Shown here: positions 59,221-64,000 of the stretch, in pieces
Position numbering within the stretch: position 1 is the first letter of the stretch
How the letters are laid out: each line of letters begins with the position of its first letter
NCBI GenBank assembly: GCA_000611775.1
Contig: KK106981.1
Span: forward strand, 6,904,312-6,968,311
Direction: 5' to 3'
Origin: Umbilicaria muhlenbergii
Lineage: Eukaryota; Ascomycota; Lecanoromycetes; Umbilicariales; Umbilicariaceae
Length of the DNA stretch: 64,000 nucleotides
Position numbers and translations under genes: made by a program
Notes under the pieces: model-generated
What the model saw: the letters and a program-made list of their open reading frames with translations, nothing else
Database searches by the model: none
Told to the model about the DNA's origin: nothing

Positions 59221-60310
59221 TTAAAGATTAATAAAAACACAGCTTGCACTGTTGTTCATAATTACAATATCTGCTGTGTTATTCTTGATTAAATGTTGCT
59301 GAGGCTCTGCATACTTAAACTCTTCAACTGAGTAATGATTTGCTTCTTGAGCAGATAAGTGTTGCATGATGTGTGCTTTAATGATGTCATTAATCTCTTC
59401 TGACATGACATGACTTGCTTTTTAAGCAGATAAGTTCTTCACTGCTGATGTTTTAATGAGACTGCTGATCTTTTCAAATATGACTCAGCTTGCTTTATGA
59501 GCAGGTAAATTTCACACTGCTGATGTTTTAATAAAACTGTCAGTCTTTGACATGACACTTTTGTTATTTTCATTACAGCTTGCTTCTTCTTGAGCAGGTA
59601 AATTCTACATCACTGATGTTTTAATGAGATTGTCATCTTCAGTATTCATTGTATTGAATAAGTAATGCACTGCTGATGTTTTAATGATATCTGTCATACT
59701 GAATAAGTGATGCACTGCTGATGTTTCAGTGATACTGATGATTTCATTTTTATTACAGCTTACTTCTTCTTGAGTTGATAAATTTCACACTGCTGATGTT
59801 CTGATGAGATCACTGTCTTTAGTATTTATTATATCAGTAGTATTCATTGTGATAAGTATGACATTCTCTTGTTGTAGCTTCTGTCATATTGACATGACAC
59901 TTTCATCATTTTCATTACAGCTTGTTTCTTCTTGAGCAGGTAAATTTCACACTGTTGATGTTTTAATGAGACTGTCATCTTCAGTATTTATCATACTGAA
60001 TAGATTTTTCACTGCTGATGTTTCAGTGATACTGTTAATTTCATTTTCATTACAGCTTGCTTTATGAGCAGGTAGATTCCTCATCATTGATGTTTTAATA
60101 AGACTGTCATCTTCAGTATTCATCATATCAGTAGTATTCATTGTGATAAATATAACATTCTCTTGTCATGATCTCTGTTGTACTGAGCATCTTAACTGCA
60201 GTTTATTACAGCTTGCTTCTTTTTAAGCAGATAAATTCTGCATCATTGATGTTTTAATGAGATTATCATCTTCAGTGTTTATCATATTGATAATATTCAT
60301 TGTGACAGGT
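59221..60310 (-). repeat. In-frame tandem array of F
   Basis: Minus-strand copies of the 44-codon unit (MNTEDDSLIKTS, NLPAHKASCNENEIN, SITETSAVKNLFSMI). The clearest is in the frame 59947-60141. The last unit (59221-59406) ends EPQQHLIKNNTADIVIMNNS as in A. Confidence 0.8.
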
Positions 60311-60479
60311 ATAATGTTCTCTTGTTGTAACTTTTATTATACTGAGCATCTTGACTGCAATGTCATCACAGCAAGTGTGTATAATTTCTTTTACACTGAC
60401 TTATAATTCTTACTTTCTAAATGAAAGGACTGTCACATTATTTCAGCAGCAGTTGAGGTACTGACAGTCTTCAGCAATT

Positions 60480-61045
60480 CATAATCAGGTCATTCAGTGA
60501 GTTTTTTAACTCACTTGAGCTGCCTTCATGTGAGGTTTAAGGTAATCATAAATCAAACAAGGTTTGCATGATCAGTTAATATGATGATCAGGTACCTAGC
60601 GCCTCAACAGTAATAATATTAATGATACATAACTTTCATGATGACAAGGAGCTTTTGCTCATCTGTATCATATCAGATCTCAGTATTTAGCAGCTTTTTA
60701 CTGTAGTAAGTAATTAATAATCAATGCAATTAACTGTTGATCTTGAAGCATTGTGTTAAGATTTTATTAATTATGAATTCAGAGGCATCTGTTTCAACCC
60801 TCATGAGTTTGTTTTCATTGAAATAATGTAGTAATAAAGTGTTTATAAAGGTCTTTTTTAAGTTCTTGAACACTTTCAATGCTGCTTCAGAAAGTGAGAA
60901 GGAAGTGAGTATGATTATAAATACAACATCTTTCTGTTGCAACTTTTCTTTGACTTGCAGATTGCATGTTGAATACTCTGTATTAAATCTTCACAATAAG
61001 ATCAAGTTGTTTCACTTTCTTTTAATAGCAGTCTGTTAAGATTGA
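60480..61045 (-). pseudogene. RNase H relic of F
   Basis: Minus-strand frame 60730-60942: FSLSEAALKVFKNLKKTFIN, YFNENKLMRVETDASEFIIN and KILTQ. Further blocks reach 60500. The plus-strand frame 60839-61039 is its complement. Confidence 0.85.
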
Positions 61046-62109
61046 AGAGGAGAGAGTGATGTATCTTTAATCTTCTTTTTATTCTTTCCTGTTTTCAGAA
61101 GATTTAACAGTGATGCTGTTATGTAAAAATAATCTTTTATGAATCTTCAGAAGAAGTTCACAAAGTTTAAAAATACTTACAGTTCATGAATATTCTCTGA
61201 GAGCAATCATTTTTTAACAGTGTAAATTCTTTCTGAACTCATATGTATGCCTTCAGTATTGATCTTAAACCTTAAAAAGTTTACTTTCATTGCATTAAAT
61301 AAGCATTTGCTGATCTTAAAGTGAAGATCATAACATTATAATGTAATTAATACTTGTTGTACATACTCCTCATGCTCAGATTCATCTTTACTGAAGATCA
61401 GGATATCATCTAAATAAATCATGTAAATTATATCAAGAAACTCATTAAAATTCTTATCAATGAAGGCCTGAAATGTAGCAGGAGCATTCATGAGATCAAA
61501 AAACATGATGAAGTATTTATATAATTTAAATCATGTTCAGAAAGTTATCTTTCACTCATCTTCAACCTTGATCTATACTCAATTATATGCATTCTTGCAG
61601 TTCAGCTTTATGAATTTCTTGACTCTCTGTAGATGATTCAACATATTTGATATAAATGATAAGAGATAACAGTTTTTAATAATAATGTCATTCAATCACT
61701 TATAATTAATGACTAATCATAGGCTTTCATCTGATTTAAGCATAAATATAACAGGTGAAGCTGCAGATGATATTAATTTACAAATTATTCCTGTTTTCAT
61801 AATATCATTCAGATATACCTTCAGTACATTAAGTTCAACTGAACACATTAAGTATAACTTTCTGAATGAAGGTTGCTGTCCTGATTTCAAGTCAATGACA
61901 TGATCATGTAAATCTCTCTTAAGTAAAAACTGCTTCTCAGCTGCTTGAAATATGTCTGTGAACTCATGATATTTAGAAAGTAAACTGTCATAGATATTGC
62001 TGTATTCTTTGTCATATTGCAATGAGTTCATTTGTAGAGTATATTCTTTCATATCAGTCACTAAGTCTGCTGGCCCTATAAAGTGATCAGTAATGATGAG
62101 GTTGTTCAT
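61046..62109 (-). pseudogene. RT relic of F
   Basis: The longest retrotransposon frame here (61717-62109, 130 codons) reads FIGPADLVTDMKEYTLQMNS, LLSKYHEFTDIFQAAEKQFL, VIDLKSGQQPSFRKLYLMCS, ELNVLKVYLNDIMKTGIICK and SPVIFMLKSDESL. YMIYLDDILIFSKDESEHEE is intact near 61380-61430. F retains the RT N-terminal stretch (PSFRKLY...) deleted in A. Confidence 0.9.
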
Positions 62110-62399
62110 ACATAAAACATTCTCTAAAGCCTTTTTTTCATCAGTAATGAATACTCAGTTCATGATAATATGTTTTAACTTTCTTCATAAGAATTTACCT
62201 GTATCATAGTAGTGATTTAAGTTTACATGAACTAGAAATAATAACCTGAGGACAAAAGAAGCTGATGTATTATCTTATATAATAAAAAAGTAATTGTTAT
62301 AGTGATAAAGTTAATCATCAGTGTCATATACTGTAATCATCAGTATGATAGACTTTGATAACTCAATCACATTACCTCATGCATTGCCTTGAGCTTCAT

Positions 62400-63582
62400 A
62401 GGATTTCATCAGCAGAGACAGCTTATTGACAACATTTTGTGTGATCATATTGCCCTGACTGCTGTTGTTGATAATATATGAATATTATGAGGATTTTTTC
62501 ATCATATCTTTCATTGTTGTTCTGTGAAAGTTCCCCCTCTAGTTGCTCTGATATCAAGTGTGAGATATCATCAATAATAAATAATGAAGCAAACTGAAGA
62601 TGATTCATAAATCATTTGTTTAAATTAACTGCAGTGAAGATAATCATAAATCATTCTGTCATATAATCATTTACTTAATAATTGATGACTTCACACTTGA
62701 TGCAGAGACTTGCTGATTTGTGTGCATTTACTTCATTCCTTGAAATGAAGTCTCCTTGTCAGCATGAGGAGTTTATAAATATTCATGTTGTCATCATAGT
62801 TGCTCCTTCAGTGATTGATAAGTGATTGAGATTCTGGCTTTAATTACAGTCACTTTCATGATAAAAACCTCATGAGTTGTTTTCTCTTTCACAGCTGACT
62901 TGAGTGAATTAAGTGCAGATTGTTTATTATTCAGTGAGAGATTTTTTTCTGTCATAATATGACATTCATGTCATACTTTTGTTTATATCATCAATCTTGT
63001 TCTGGTAATTCTTTTTAGTGTTGAAGCAGCTTTGAAAAAGTTCATGATGTGAAAGTCTTAATCATCAGTGATCTTGAATGAGTGTCTCATTAATCTCATT
63101 CAGATATTTTTGAAGTTTTCATCTTATGACTTTAATGCCTCCTGCATAAAGATGAGGCTCTCATGCTTTAATGAAGTATAAAAAGGAGGAGGTGTGATGT
63201 CTGTTATAATTTAACATCATAATCTGTGTGATGAACCTGTGTTGTTTTTTAAGTTTATTGTAGTTGAAGAATTTTCTTACAGATGTTAATTAAGTTTCTG
63301 AAGCTTCTTTTTATTGTCCTTAAACTCAATTTCTTGTCATATGCATCATAGTTGTAATCACTGACACTTGATGACTTCCTGATTGTGAGCAGTGACTGCC
63401 TCAAGATTATTAATGAAGTCATCAAGGTTACCTGCATCAATATGTTCATCATTGTCATTGATGATGTCAGAAGTAGAGGTGTTGACAGTTAATAATGTAA
63501 ACCTGTTAATTAAAGAGCCTGCCTCAGCATGATTATCAGCTGTTTCACTGATCTGATGAGATTGAAGTGTTAATGTCATCAT
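62400..63582 (-). pseudogene. gag relic of F
   Basis: Starts ATG 63582 (MMTLTLQSHQISETADNHAE) and includes INNLEAVTAHNQEVIK. The zinc knuckle near 62660-62706 reads CIKCEVINY-x-VNDY: His and the last Cys are both changed to Tyr, so metal binding is lost, whereas A keeps them. Frame 62423-62608 is the downstream linker (SHLISEQLEGELSQNN). Confidence 0.75.
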
Positions 63583-63635
63583 GTTTTATTTGCTTTTAAC
63601 ATGACTGTTTACTTGAAGGTACTGAGTGATCAGTA

Positions 63636-63903
63636 TGTAAAAAGCTGATCTATGACATAAAATCATATAAATGTTGAATGAAGTATTATAAACAATATAA
63701 TCATGATAAGATTAATACAGTAATATATGTGTCTTCTATTAAATGACAAAACTGATCACTGAGAAAGCAGGTTTTTAAATCTTCTTGTGAAGAGTTTTCA
63801 CTTGATGTCAAGACACTACTCACTGAGTCATCATATAAATGAGTTATAATGACATACTGTCATATTGTCATACTGTCATACTGTCATACTGTCATACTGT
63901 CAG
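63636..63903 (-). repeat. 5' LTR of F
   Basis: Reverse complement of the A LTR body. Its start has been replaced or expanded by an 8-bp microsatellite (GTCATACT, about five copies, 63860-63902). Confidence 0.8.
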
Positions 63904-64000
63904 GTTTACACTTGAACATTGAACTGAACTGAATGATCTGAATGATGTACTGAACTGAATGACTAAACAGGTTAGCAGTGAAATGATTGAACAAATTAAC
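63904..64000. other. Flank of F
   Basis: 97 bp with repeated TGAACTGAATGA-like strings. No gene. Confidence 0.5.

Larger units (their letters stand above)
57639..63903 (-). mobile_element. Ty3/Gypsy relic F (minus strand), sibling of A
   Basis: Minus-strand order: LTR (63636-63903), gag (start 63582), RT, RNase H, tandem array, integrase core, second array and a 3' frame (57639-57845) with SVEDAESVSITFQQDNKSL. The 3' LTR copy is at 56152-56433 after an insertion or rearrangement. Confidence 0.8.

Noticed and set aside
1-64000. Classic CpA-to-TpA RIP as the sole cause of decay
   Set aside because: CAA/CAG codons and CpA are abundant while CpG, TGG and CCA are rare; only occasional TAA in place of CAA/CAG.
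1-64000. tRNA, rRNA, bacterial operon or ribosome binding sites
   Set aside because: No cloverleaf or rRNA segments noticed; introns, chromodomains and transposon types are fungal nuclear.

Overview
The window is a repeat-dense, AT-rich piece of a filamentous fungal nuclear genome. I see no intact gene, rRNA, tRNA or CRISPR array. Fungal origin is indicated by chromodomain Ty3/Gypsy pol genes, a Plavaka-type transposase, a Prp28-like DEAD-box fragment, an SNF2-like helicase relic and short GT-AG introns (53-75 bp). The RT/RNase H types look like those of Pezizomycotina, but I cannot fix the phylum. Almost everything carries one mutational signature: CpG and TGG/CCA are rare, TCA/TGA are very common, and TGA stands where Trp (TGG) and Arg (CGA) are expected, while CAA/CAG glutamine codons mostly survive. 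This is RIP-like or deamination-like decay, but not the classic CpA-to-TpA pattern.

Layout. 1-1667: unassigned. 1668-about 7640: plus-strand Gypsy relic A (LTR, gag, RT, RNase H, a 44-codon tandem array, integrase zinc-finger piece; integrase core lost). 7641-9260: a second Gag relic. 9260-10310: mostly unassigned, with one of seven phased palindrome arrays. 10310-15227: a near-perfect 4.35-kb palindrome (arms 10876-13036 and 13067-15227) duplicating part of a spliced gene whose acidic C-terminus lies outside the left arm. 15228-18900: minus-strand Plavaka transposase relic, interrupted at 17233-18374 by a minisatellite-bearing element with an 8-bp target duplication. 19828-24860: a module of repeat R1, pyrimidine-rich tandem repeats, phased palindromes and an SNF2-like helicase relic.

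24865-34747: element E, about 9.9 kb, bounded by roughly 960-bp inverted repeats that contain an inner segment inverted between the two ends. It carries a Prp28-like fragment, a second copy of R1 and two long decayed reading frames whose stops are nearly all TGA. 34748-52491: nested retrotransposons. Host C (plus) is interrupted by B (minus, 35687-42125, 207-bp LTRs, target repeat CTTTA) and by D (minus, 42823-50097, 150-bp LTRs, target repeat CTGTC). When B and D are removed, C's pol frame reads through. 52492-56433: two LTRs of the A/F family, tail to tail, around an unidentified minus-strand relic. 56434-63903: minus-strand relic F, a sibling of A that kept the integrase core A lost.

Functionally this is a transposon graveyard. 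The points worth a second look are the TGA-only decay, the phased TTCATTGAA arrays, the large palindrome, the invertible segment inside E's terminal repeats, and the in-frame 44-codon repeats in the A/F pol.
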